64,000 nucleotides of DNA from Balamuthia mandrillaris (lineage: Eukaryota; Discosea; Longamoebia; Balamuthiidae). The DNA is taken from assembly GCA_031835245.1 (NCBI GenBank), contig JAVKOQ010000034.1, forward strand, positions 21,001 through 85,000, in the 5' to 3' direction. The notes under the pieces were generated by a model. It had not been told where the DNA came from, did not search any database, and saw nothing but the letters and a program-made list of their open reading frames with translations. The position numbers and the translations under genes were made by a program. Positions 1-10,631 of this stretch are shown here, one piece after another (position 1 is the stretch's first letter; each line of letters opens with the position of its first letter).

Positions 1-2
1 TG

Positions 3-1726
3 TTTTCTGCATCACCCTTTTCATCCACTACTACCACCATTACTCCCACTTCATCATTTACTCAATCACAACCACAACAACTACAACGACAACAACAACT
101 ACAACAACAATCGTTAGAAAGGACGACCTCTTCTTCTTCTTCTTTTTCTTCTTCTTCTGCTTTTTCTTCTTCTTCTTCTTCTTCTTCTTCTTCTTGTTCT
201 CCTTCTTCTCCTCCTCCTTCTTCTTCTTCTTCTCTCCCTTCTTCTCCTCCTTCTTCTTCTTCTTCTTCATCTTCTTCATCTTCTTCTTTTTCTTCTTCTT
301 CTTTGTGTTCTTCTTCTTCTTCTTCTTCTTCTTCTTCTTCTTCTTCTTCTTTTTCTTCTTTTTCTTCTTCTTCTGCTTTTTCTTCTTCTTCTTCTTCTTC
401 TTCAAATTCAGAGTTCTTTGTCTTTGAGAACAATGATGGTGATGTTATGGATAGTGGTGATGACAGTAATTTATCATCATCATTATCATCATCCTCATTA
501 AGAGGAAGAAGAGGAGGAGTAGAAACAGATATAGATGCAACAAGCAAAACAACAGCTCCACCAACATTGATAGATTTGTTGTTGTTAACTGAAGATGAAG
601 AAGAAGATGAAGAAGAACACAAAGAAGAAAAACAAGGAAAAAAGAGAAAAATAGAGAAACAACAAAATAGAGCTAGAACAAATGATGATACTGATGACGA
701 TACTACACATGACAGCAGTAGAAGTAATGGCGGTGGTGATGGTGGAGGAAGACGTCTTTCTCGTGCTATCACATTGATGAACCGTTTGATAGAAGAGCGG
801 TGGACAGAGTTGAAGGCAGTGACGAGTCGATGGAGCCCTTCTACCCAACGTAAACATGCCTGGACTTTGACCATCTGGGAAGCACATTGTGCGCATCATA
901 AATGTTTGCCAGCTCTTCCTTTGAATCTCCAACGTCATAACATAGGAGCCTTTGTTCAATGGTTGATTTTGGATGTGGGTTATGCCTTGAGCTCTGTGCG
1001 TGATGTCATGATTGCCAGTCTTTATCATTTGCATGATGAAAGTATCCAACAACAGCTTGACTCCCTTTCTGCATCCTCCTCCTTCTCCTCTTCCTCCTCC
1101 TCCTCCTCCTCTGTTTCCTCCATGATCTCTTCGTCTCCAGCATCATCATCACCTACCACTTCTCCTCCTCCTTCTCCTTTATCCAGAACCATTCTTGGTG
1201 ATGGTGTTGCTCGAGCAGCCACAACAGCAGCGACAGGACGCACTACAGCATTGACAGCAACCTCAGACCATGCTTACTTGTTGTTGCTAAAAAACCAAAT
1301 GGATGCCATCAAAGATCAAGTCAAACAGGCCATTCGGCATTGCAAAAGAGCCAAACCCTCCTGTTCTAGCAAACAATTGTGCAAAGACGCATGTTTGTTA
1401 GATGATGTCTTACATATCATCACATCCACTCCAGATGGACTGGTGAGCAAAGCTGGTGAAGCCAGTTGTTGGTTACACAGTGTTTGTACTGGTGCCAGAG
1501 CCATTACAGCTGCAAACATTCGTTTGGGTGATATTGTGGCATTTCGACCTAAACTTTCATCCTCCTCTTCCAACAACAACAACAACAATGGCAACCTCAG
1601 CTGCCATCACCAAGAGGATGCATTTTCTGCTCCTCCTCTTTATTTCCTTTCGTTGCGCCAACAAGTCACCAAAGGAATACCAAATCATTGGAATCATGTC
1701 GTTACATTTGAAGGTTATTTAACACC

Positions 1727-1760
<34 letters not shown>

Positions 1761-3961
1761 TCACGAGGATCATCTTCTTCACCATCACCATCATCATCAT
1801 CACCACTTAGCACCATCACTGCTACAACCTCTGCTGCTGCCGCCACCACCGCTGCTGCCACATCAACAACATCAACACCAAGCATTTGTCTTGGAGATTT
1901 TATTTACTGGTTAAACAAGCATCTGTTATGCAAGCATGGTTTGGATTTGCGCGAGTTTCACAACTGGCACTTAACGGATGCACAAAAACAAACATCATTA
2001 TGGGGATGATCACGCGATACTTTAAATGCCAAGTTGCAAGATCAGGCTGTTTGGGCTGGTTATCCTGAAGGATTGTTTTCCTTTCACTCCTTGCGTGCTG
2101 GCTTCCTTTGCACTGCCTTGATCTTGGAGGGACTGCAGGAAGGTCACAGTCAGAACAATGTACTGGATACTACTGCCCTTATCGCAGGTTGGGTACCTCG
2201 TGGTAGATCCCAGCAAGTCTACGTCAAGGATACATTAAAACGTGCTATTGTGGCCAATCACTTGATCAGCAATGTTACTACTCATCCTCATTCTTCTTCT
2301 TCTTCTTCTTCTTCTTCGTCATCTTCATCCTCTGTTGCAACTACCACTGCTGATTATCATCCTCCTCGACATTGCAGTTTGTTACTGCTCATCTGATTTT
2401 TGTTTTTTCTTTTGTTTTTTCTTTGGCTGGGCTGGCTGCCTGACCAGCGTCAATAAACTACCACCATCACCACCACCACCACCACTACCACTTGATGGAC
2501 TGACTTGCTCTCTTTTTGGTTCTTTTCATCCTCACTCCTTTGCATGCATACAGTTATTGCTCCAGAGCTAGTTACCAAAGAAGCATTTCACAATCTATCC
2601 CCAGATGCTTTGCAACAATCCAACTGGTCTGCAGATACCAACTATCAGAGTTTTATTCATGCTGTTCGCCAACGGTTTGTTTGTGTGTTGTTTGTTTGTT
2701 TTGTTTGCATAGTATCCACCACCATCACCACTATCTATCATCTATCTATCTATCTATCTATTTATTTATCTATCCAGTCAGTCATGGCTTGTTTGTTTGC
2801 TTGCTTGCTTGCATTCAAAAATGCACCCTTAGACCTAGCGCTCAGCTAGAACGCACAGGTTTATTGTGGCAGCAGCAACATTCATAGTCTAAACAATAAT
2901 TGTTATGATTGGTCTTGGTTCATTTGTTCTTCTTTTGACATCCACTCACACTTTGTTTTTTGTCTCTTTTCCCTTTTTCTTTCTTTCCCTCTTTCTTTCT
3001 CTCGCTTTCTCTTTCTCTTTCTCTTTCTCTTGTTCTTTCTTTCTTTCTCGCTTTCTCTTTCTCTCTTCTTCTTCGTTTACACTGCTTCTTTAGGTGGTTC
3101 ATGAAATGAACAGATTTGCCAACCAAAGATCAACAAATACGATTTTATCGCTCCTTGTGGCTTGAATGTTGTACCGCTTGGGTAGAAAATCATCCAGATG
3201 AGTTTGATAAGGATGTGCTAGCTGAAGCTGCAGCCACCTATGAGGCCAAAAACAAATCTCCTCTTCGTTGGCCCAATATTCATCGCCAGCTGTGCCGTCA
3301 ACACATCTCTGGCATTCTACAAAGCTTTTTCAGTGGCTTGAATGAGCTGGTGGATGAGTTTGTAGCTCCTATACTTCCCAAGTTGGTCAACGGATCACCC
3401 AATCACAAAGCATTCCTGCTCACCCCTCGTCAAGAGCCATCATCCTCCTCCCTTGCTTCTCTTGATGATGATGATGACAAGAGTCCTGACTCAAAAAAAC
3501 AAACACCACGACGACAATGACTTCGCAGAGCACTTCAGTGACAACAATTGTTATCCAGTCGACTCAAATATCAGAAGAATGGCCATCGGCAACGAATCAC
3601 TTGGCAGGCACCAGAAATCCGTAGACTTGTCACTTGGCGCTTGCGTGATGAATGGTCTTGGTTGGAGATTGCCAAACACTTGCCTACCCAACGTCGAACC
3701 AACAATGATTGCTATGATAAATGGCGCAATCTCCTCACAGAATTCTCCAACAATCTGGACGCTTTGAAGGCCAAATACTTGGTGGCCCATGATGAGGACT
3801 TTGACAAATCAGATGATGATGATAATGACAACACTTCCTCTCCATCATCATCTCCTACTTCTACTACCACTACAGTTATATCCATCTTGGATGAAGAGGA
3901 AGAGACAGAGGAGAATGATGATGATGATGATGATGATGATATTATGATTATATCTTGTTAG
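3..3961 (+). pseudogene. Tyrosine recombinase (Crypton/DIRS-type) with C-terminal Myb-like domain, 5' partial
   Basis: Predicted to cut and rejoin DNA at element ends through a tyrosine nucleophile. The frame is open from base 3 with no ATG until about 447, so the start may lie upstream. A poly-Ser head (about 120-400) precedes a core-binding-like helical region (about 750-1060). Catalytic residues: Arg in TGARAIT (codon 1497), His and Arg in FHSLRAGF (codons 2085 and 2094), Trp in AGW, and Tyr in QQVYVK (codon 2220). Phase-consistent introns are 2377-2553 and 2675-3093 (or about 2683-3113). The last exon encodes a SANT/Myb-like segment with spaced Trp (ITWQ, WSWLEIA, YDKWRNLL). In-frame TGA codons lie at 2007, 3518 and 3539, and at 3107 if the first splice choice is used. 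It is probably a decayed copy; recoding is the alternative. Confidence 0.75.
120..400. repeat. (TTC)n trinucleotide tract
   Basis: Imperfect TTC/TCT repeat of roughly 280 bp inside the recombinase reading frame, where it encodes poly-Ser. It produces long spurious poly-Lys and poly-Glu frames on the other strand, which are not genes. Confidence 0.9.
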
Positions 3962-4105
3962 ATTATATAGTCATTCCTATACAAAAATTGAAAAAATTGC
4001 TACTTTGACCCACTTTATCCGTTAGACTTATAGACTTAGAGTTTTATAGAATGGACCATGGGGAGTTGAATGCCGTAGGTTCTGAGTACCCGCCCCTAAC
4101 TAGCT

Positions 4106-7100
4106 ATGATGACGACGATAACAACAACAGGGACAGCAGCAACTGCGGACGACGTCACCATCACTGCCACCTCTGCTGCTGCTCCTCTAACCCCTTCAGT
4201 GGGTTTTCCTCGAATGTCTGCTCCACCACTACCACCGTCATCATCGTCCTCCTCCTCATCGTCATCATCATCTTCTCTACCACCACCACGTCATGGTCAG
4301 CTACAGCAACAGCAACAACAGCAACAGCTGTGCTGAAACGCTAGACGAGCCATGAAGCTGGTGGAGAACAACCTGCTCTCCAAGGCTCTGCTGACGCTTA
4401 CCTCCGCTGAGAGCGCCCCGGTGGACCAGGACACGGTGGACAAGCTCCAAGCCCTCCACCCGCCGAACCCCAGGGACAGGGACAGCGAGTGGCCCTTGCC
4501 TCCGCCCACCCACCCCATCAACTTCTGGCCAGAGGACCTGCTCAACATCCGCCGAGTGGAGAAGGCCGTGGATGCTCTGCCCCGAGGTGTTGCCGCCAGT
4601 CCCTCTGGGTGGACCTACGAGATGATCAAGACTGCCAAGGTGCACGGCAGCAGCAGCGTGGCCACAACAGCAGAGGAGAGCTTCCTCATGCTCCTCCTGG
4701 AAATGGCCAAAGGGGTGGCGTGCGGCACACTGGGCCTGCGTGACTCCTTGACAGCCTCCAGGCTGGTGGCCCTGCGCAAGCCTCCTCCTGGCCAGAATGG
4801 AGTACGACCCATGGCGGTGGGCGAGACCTTCCTCCGCCTCTTCGGCAGAGTACTCTTGGCCGCGGACCCCAACATGAAGCCAGAGCATGTGAGCCAGTAC
4901 GTGGGACCCTGCCAGTTTGGAGTCGGCATCCCAGGAGGGGCCGAGATCCCTGCTCACGCCATCCGCGAGCGCTTCATGGTCGGAAGGACCTCCATGGTCC
5001 TCTCTACGGACCTCTCCAATGCCTACAACGCCATCTGCAGGGTCCACATCGCGCAGCAGCTGTGCCTCCAGGCTCCCAACTACTACGCCTTCTTCACATG
5101 GAGCTACAGAGAGGACTCCCCACTCTACCTCAACGCGGCCTTTCGGGACCAGGTGGGCACCTACATCCTCCCCTCTCAGGCAGGAGTGAGGCAAGGGGAC
5201 GTCCTCGGCCCTTTCTTCTTCTCCGTGGGCATCAGCAGCATCCTGGAGGCCTTGCGTCGCTCCCCAGAGTGCCAGGGCACCACCACCTTTGGCTACATTG
5301 ACGACATCAACCTGGACTTTGCCTCTGGCCACGATGCCGCATGGGAGCAGACCACCCTCTCCACCGTTATGCACATCATCGAGACAGAAGGAAGAGACAT
5401 TGGCCTGGTCCTCAACCATCGAAAGTGCAAGCTATGGCTCCCTCACCTTCCCTTACCACCATCGTCACCTTCTTCTTCTTCTTCTTCTTCTTCTTCTTCT
5501 TCTTCTTCTTCTTCTTCTTCTTCTTCTTCTTCTTCCTCGAAGGACAACTATGATGATGACGAGAAAGAGAAGGAGGAGGAGGAGGAACAGCAACAACAGT
5601 GATGGCAAGAAAAGAGGAAAGAAAAGGAGAAAGAGAAAGAAGTAACGGTAGTGATAGGAACAGAGGAAGGGGAGGAGGAGAATGATGAGGCGATGGCAGT
5701 GGAGCAGTTATTATCACCACCATCATCATCACCACCACTGCTACCATCCATGCTGCCGCCACAGCGACTGCTAGAGTCCTGGATGGCAGTGCTCTCTGAG
5801 GAGGAGCTAGACGTCACCAGAGCTGGCCTAAAGATCCTTGGAGTCCCGGTGGGCACCCCAGAGTTCATGGGCAACTATGTTGAGCAGATCCTGAGAGAAA
5901 AAAGCGGCAAGATCTTCCAGACCCTGGCCTTCAGCCCAGCAGAGGTCCCGCCAGAGATCATGCCCCTCCAAGCTCACATGCTTCTTGTTCGCCAGTGCTT
6001 GGCCTCTGTCCCTTCCTTCTGGCTGCGCACCGTGCCCCACTGTCATCGATATGTAACAGAATGGGACGAGTCCATCTGTATGACTGTGGCGCAGCTCCTG
6101 AGGACTAACATCCCGCCTGGCAGCCTCCAAGAGAGCATCCTGCGTACGCCCATTCGCTTGGGAGGATTCGGACTCAGGGCCAGCGCTCGTTCCAAAGGGA
6201 TTGCCCCCTACGCGTTCTCTGCTTCTCTCATCTCAGCAGCCAAGTACCTCACCTTGCAACAACAACAAGCATCCCCTCCGCCGCCGCCGCCACCGCTACT
6301 ACCACCTAGAAGAGAAGGAAGAAGAGGAGGAAGAAGAGGAGGAGGAACTGCTGCTGCTGCTGCTGCTGCCGCCACTACAGCAATGGATGATGATAGCAGC
6401 AACAACAACAACCACCACCATCATGGGGACTTCCTGTGCTCAAGCAATAGCATTGACATCCTGGCTTCTGTCCATGAGGATATCGAGAAAGCAGAAGTCC
6501 TGGACACTACTGTCACCCCAGTGGACTGGTTGGACGCCATGAGGATCACAGGCAGCTTCCCGCCCAACCTCGAACGAGCCAAGACCCAGGGAGCGCAGAA
6601 GAGGATGTTTGCTCTTCACGAGCAACAAGCCTTTGAGCGTCTTCGAGATGTTCACTGTCCTACAGCCCTTCGCCCAGCCTTTCTGGAAGCGGTCTCCCAG
6701 GGCACCAGTTGGTGGATGCAAGTGGTCCCCAGCTGTCCAGATCTCCTCATCAAGGACGACCTTTACTTGGTGCTGGCCAAGCTCAAGCTCATGGAAAGCC
6801 CCAGCCAGGCGCACACAACCTGTCCCCTTTGCTGTGTGAACCTCAGCGATGCGATCACTCACTGCCTCTCCTGCCCATCTTTGTCTCTTCTTCGAACTGC
6901 CCGACACGATGCGCTGGTAAAGCAGCTGTGGAACATCCTCAGACCTCATGAGCAAGTCCTCCATGAGCACACTCTTACCTTTTCTTCTTCTTCTTCTTCG
7001 TCGTCTTCTGCGACTGCCACTGCTGCTGCCACTACTAGCAGCAGAAGACGACGTTTAGCCTCTCTGCGAGCAGACCTCTTCTTGCAGGCTCGAGCTGAGG

Positions 7101-7528
7101 CCATTGACTGCTCCATCACGGCCTGGCGAAGCAAAGCTCCACCCTCTCCGCCTCTGACCTCCATGAAGGACGTGCTTCAAGATGCCTTTAACAGGAAGCA
7201 AACCAAGTACGGGCCAGCCATTCGAGCCAGGGCCATCTCCACAGTACTTCCCTTCATTATGAGCAGCCTTGGAGCAATCAAACACTCGGCCAAAAAGTTC
7301 CTTCGTACTTATGGGCTGCAGCAAGTAGTCACTCGCAATCCCCTCTTTGCTTCCAAGTACCAAGCTCGCAACCTCACAACTCTAGCAACACATGTGGCCA
7401 AAGGCACAGCGCTCATCATGTTGGCTTGGAAGGCTTGCACGCAGCTTCGAGGTTCGACACATTGGCAGCTACAACACCAACAGAGCACTTCTAGACAACA
7501 CAGCCTACACGCTTACTATCACAGTTGA
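4106..7528 (+). pseudogene. Reverse transcriptase of a non-LTR-like retroelement
   Basis: RNA-templated DNA polymerase. The recognisable protein starts at ATG 4352. RT blocks in order: RPMAVGETFLRL (fingers), STDLSNAYN (motif A, catalytic Asp), GVRQGDVLGP (motif B), FGYIDD (motif C, codon 5294), and GLVLNHRKCKLW (motif D/E). A Ser/Glu low-complexity insert containing a TGA at 5600 follows. The same frame then resumes with a thumb-like region (LGVPVG, LGGFGLRAS) and a CPLC...HCLSC Cys/His motif followed by RHD near 6810-6910, typical of the tail of this RT group. Another TGA at 4334 lies just before the ATG. No apurinic endonuclease or RNase H was recognised. Pseudogene status rests on the TGA at 5600, which an intron or recoding could also explain. 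Confidence 0.75.
5469..5535. repeat. (TTC)n tract inside the reverse transcriptase frame
   Basis: About 22 TTC units encode a poly-Ser insertion directly after the RT motif D/E region. The insertion sits between palm and thumb, a place where length change is likely to be tolerated. Confidence 0.9.
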
Positions 7529-8437
7529 AAGACAAGTCCATACTCGCTTCACAAGGAATGAAAGGTCCTTACTCTTTGCTCTTCTCCTCATACTTGTTTC
7601 TTCATCTTCTTTTCTTCTTCCTTTTCTTCTTTCTTCCCTTCTACCTGTATGTTTGTTGCAACACTTCAAGCACATCTTACATACATATAGCATGCCCTTA
7701 GTCTTAGGACTTGGGCCGTGGATGTATAACTCAACAGCTTGTTACTAAGCAGTGATGTGAGTCACTGACTTAGCTTTGGTTCAAAATAAAGTTCGAGGTT
7801 AAACCCTAACCCTTAACTCTAATCCTAACATTATATTATAAAACTTAATTCTAAGCTCAAAATCAAGCATAGAACACTAAACTTAATTTATTTTAAAGTG
7901 AAAAGCACAAGTGATGTGTTAAAAAGGGTGAATAACATGAATGGATGGAGTCAAAATATATTATTCAAAGAGGAAACAAGGGCACAAAGAGTGTTAAGAG
8001 GGAAAAGTATGGTGTGAATGAAACAAAACTAACTAATTAAAAGAAAGGGAAGGAAACAACAGAATAAAAGGAAGAAGTCTAGTGATGTGGGAGCAGGCAA
8101 TTGGTGTGTGTCACAAATGGCAATAAATAGGAAAGGAAAGAAAAGGTGCAATGGAACTAATATGTTGAGAGTAATATTTTGTGTTTTATTGTAAGTTGTT
8201 TTGAGAGAAAAAGAAGAAAAAGCAAGGAGGGATAGTAGTTAAACTAGAAGAATTATCTGAAAAGAAAAGCAGAGAATATTAGCATAAAATGGCAAAGAGG
8301 AAAAAGGAGAATTTGGACATCAAGAGGTTTCCTTAAATTGATAAGCAAGAAGGAGAGGTTGACAGGAAGAGAAGACGAGTACTAAGTCATTGGCCTAAGG
8401 CAAGGCTAAAGTATCATTAATAAAGCAAGTTTTATTA
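7529..8437. other. Gene-free AT-rich stretch with degenerate telomere-like tract
   Basis: No coding region is supported between the RT stop and the 3' end of the ODR-4 gene. At about 7800-7830 there is a run of CCCTAA-like units (AAACCCTAACCC, then diverged AACTCTAATCCTAAC), resembling an interstitial telomeric repeat. The remainder is A-rich on the + strand with no clear repeat unit. It may include the 3' untranslated region of the retroelement. Confidence 0.6.
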
Positions 8438-10382
8438 TCATGAAGTAAAAACAATAGAGCCTAACAAAAATAGCATTATTAACAAAGCTGCTATTGCTGC
8501 AACACTAAGCAACACCAACTGCTGTAAACGGTGTCCTGCTTCGGCAATGTTTTGCTTTTCCAATGTTGCTCTTGGGATTTTTGTTTCTGCTTTTGAGACT
8601 TGAGGATGTTGACTATTACTGCGCTGTCGTAATTGTGTTAGTTGATTCTCTTCACCAACTTTCTGTGTTGCAACTGTAGGTTGCAGTTTGGCCAGTTCAA
8701 GATGGTTTTCAGTTGTGGTGACTTGATTGGAAAAGCTTTCCACCTGCTGAAACAATTCTTTGGAGGAAAGTGCATCCATATTAATGCCAAGCATCGCCTG
8801 ACACCGCTCTTTTTGCTCTGCTTCTGTCTCAAAGGGAAGCACATAATCACTAAGATAAACAGCTCCTGCAAGCTTGACAAACACTCGCAACGGCAAAGCC
8901 CAGTCTTGTGCAGATGTAAGTGGGATCTTGTTGCTTGGGGCAAACGGATTAAAGTAGTCTCGCTGTCCTCTTTTTTTCGCTTTTGCTCCTCCATTTTCTT
9001 CTTCCTCCCTGCGTGCTAACTCCTCCTGCAAAAACTCGAAACGAAGTGCAAGACTGTTTGCAAGGTCCATTTTAAGTGCCTGTTGTTGCCAGCATTAGTG
9101 GAACAAGGGAAACAAAAAAGGGAGAATAGCAAATTTAAAAGAACAGACAACAAAAGGGGTTGACAAAACAAATAATACCTCAACACAGAGTGCTTGCTGC
9201 TCTTTGGTATATAGGTACGCTCGCCCACAGAGATGGCCATGATAACGTATTTTGCCGATAAATGAAGCTTCCTTTGTCTGGCCTTCACCAAGTTGGCCCA
9301 TTGAAAAGGGGGTTAACAACTGCACACACCGCATACCAGCAGAAGTTGATGAAGCTTTGGAAGTTCCACCCTGTAGCTTATTTTTGTTTTTGTTCTTTTT
9401 TTGAGAAAAAGACTTCTTCGCTTGGCCACCATCTATCACCGTTTCAATAGCAGGCACAGGTACACCATCCACCAGTGCGATGCTTTCTAAAATCTTCTGT
9501 TGTTCTGCTTCTAGGGCAGCCTGTACGACCACTCCATTTGTAAGCTCAAGAAGATGCAATACCTTACATGTCTACTAACCTCTATTTGCTTGCTGATGCT
9601 TTGGCCATTCGTTAATGGGATATGTATGTCGACAGCAATGATGGCTTGGTAACATTGGAAGGAATCAGCCACTGATTGGAACCGCAGAACAGCTTTTTTC
9701 GACGCGCCCTGCCAAGAGCAAGCATGTTAGCAAAGCGTTTTTTTTTTTTTTTCGAAAAGAAGTCTCTCCGTCTTCACGTACCTTTTTGCTATACACATTC
9801 ACAGCCTGAGCCGAGAAAAGTTGTGAACTTGGGTCAAAGTGAAGGACCAACAGGTCTTCCAATGGTGGGGAGCGCTTAGCGCGAAGGCATGCGGCCAGCC
9901 CAAAGAGAAGCTCGTTTACTTTTGGGCTTCCCTCCACGAAAGTCTTTTGAGGAGCAACCACGTAGATGCCTAACAAATCCATGCCCCCCACCAACATTTT
10001 GTTGACCTGCGTACACACAGCAGACCTTCAAGTCAGCCTTATTGCTCGTTTGGCGGGCAGCTGGAAGCGAAAGCATACCTGAGTGGCATGCTCCTTGAAC
10101 CAAGCCACGTTCACTTCCACAAAGGGCGTATTTGCTTCTTCTTCGTCTTCGGGAGGCGTGGGTACTACACCAACGGCGATATCTTCCTTCAACACAGAGG
10201 AGTGCTTGGGGGCGGAGAACTCAGGGGTCAGCAACCAACACACCAAAAAGACACAAGAACCAGAGGAAGGCAGCAGGAGTAATAGTAGAAGTAGCTACCT
10301 GACCAACAATAAGGCCCAGATGAGCAGACACTGTCCGAAGCGCTTCTTGTACATATTTTTCGTCAGCAACAACCCGCGCCAT
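8438..10382 (-). CDS. odr4: ODR-4 homologue, tail-anchored membrane protein
   Basis: ODR-4 proteins help certain membrane proteins leave the ER; the family has a single C-terminal membrane anchor. Six exons with all junctions in phase 0: 10382-10299, 10219-10079, 10006-9782, 9708-9580, 9544-9179, 9079-8438, giving 528 residues (human ODR4 is about 450). Family landmarks: N-terminal VVADEKYVQEAL...GLIVGQ, AWFKEHATQVNKMLVGGMDL, GIYVVAP, VDIHIPL, HGHLCGRAYLYTKEQ, and ALKMDLANSLALRFEFLQEEL. The C-terminus ends in a hydrophobic helix (LVLLSVAAIAALLIMLFLL) followed by a few residues, which fits a tail anchor. The fourth intron is very short (35 nt, or 17 nt with the alternative acceptor). A CCTATTAGGTTGA-like box lies about 85 bp upstream of the ATG. 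Confidence 0.85.
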
Positions 10383-10461
10383 CGTCTTCTTCTCGCTTCT
10401 CTTTCTGTTTCTTTCTTTTTTTTTTTGATTCTCTCTCTTAGTCTTGGGTTTCATCAAACGC

Positions 10462-10474
10462 TCAACCTAATAGA
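10462..10474 (-). promoter_or_regulatory. Candidate core promoter box upstream of odr4
   Basis: Sense-strand CTATTAGGTTGAG about 85 bp upstream of the ODR-4 start codon. The same box occurs upstream of three other minus-strand genes in this window, at 13778, 27984 and 45159. Confidence 0.4.
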
Positions 10475-10631
10475 TGATGGTGGCGGCAGCCTCCCTCCTC
10501 CGGCCACTGCCTCCGCCATCCATACCACCACCACACCTCCACCAGAAAGCACCATACCGCCAGCACCACCACCAGCTCATTTCGCAACAAAAGAAAAGAA
10601 GGAAGGCGCATGCCTGCGACAAAGAAGAGCT

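Larger units (their letters stand above)
1..7528 (+). mobile_element. Candidate composite mobile element: tyrosine recombinase plus reverse transcriptase
   Basis: Two same-strand genes occupy this stretch: a tyrosine recombinase (3-3961) and a reverse transcriptase (about 4106-7528), about 140 bp apart. Both contain very long poly-Ser runs and in both the long frame is broken only by TGA. No long terminal repeats or inverted termini were found by eye, and the left edge lies outside the window, so the limits are unknown. Known elements joining a recombinase to a reverse transcriptase (DIRS, Ngaro, PAT) use an LTR-type RT with RNase H, which is not what is seen here. The alternative is two unrelated insertions side by side. 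Confidence 0.5.

Noticed and set aside
58-874. Minus-strand frames of poly-Lys and poly-Glu
   Set aside because: They are antisense to the TTC tract and recombinase gene; composition only reflects the repeat.
3094-3113. TGA at 3107 as firm evidence of recoding
   Set aside because: An alternative donor near 2683 with acceptor at 3113 removes it in phase, so this site cannot count.
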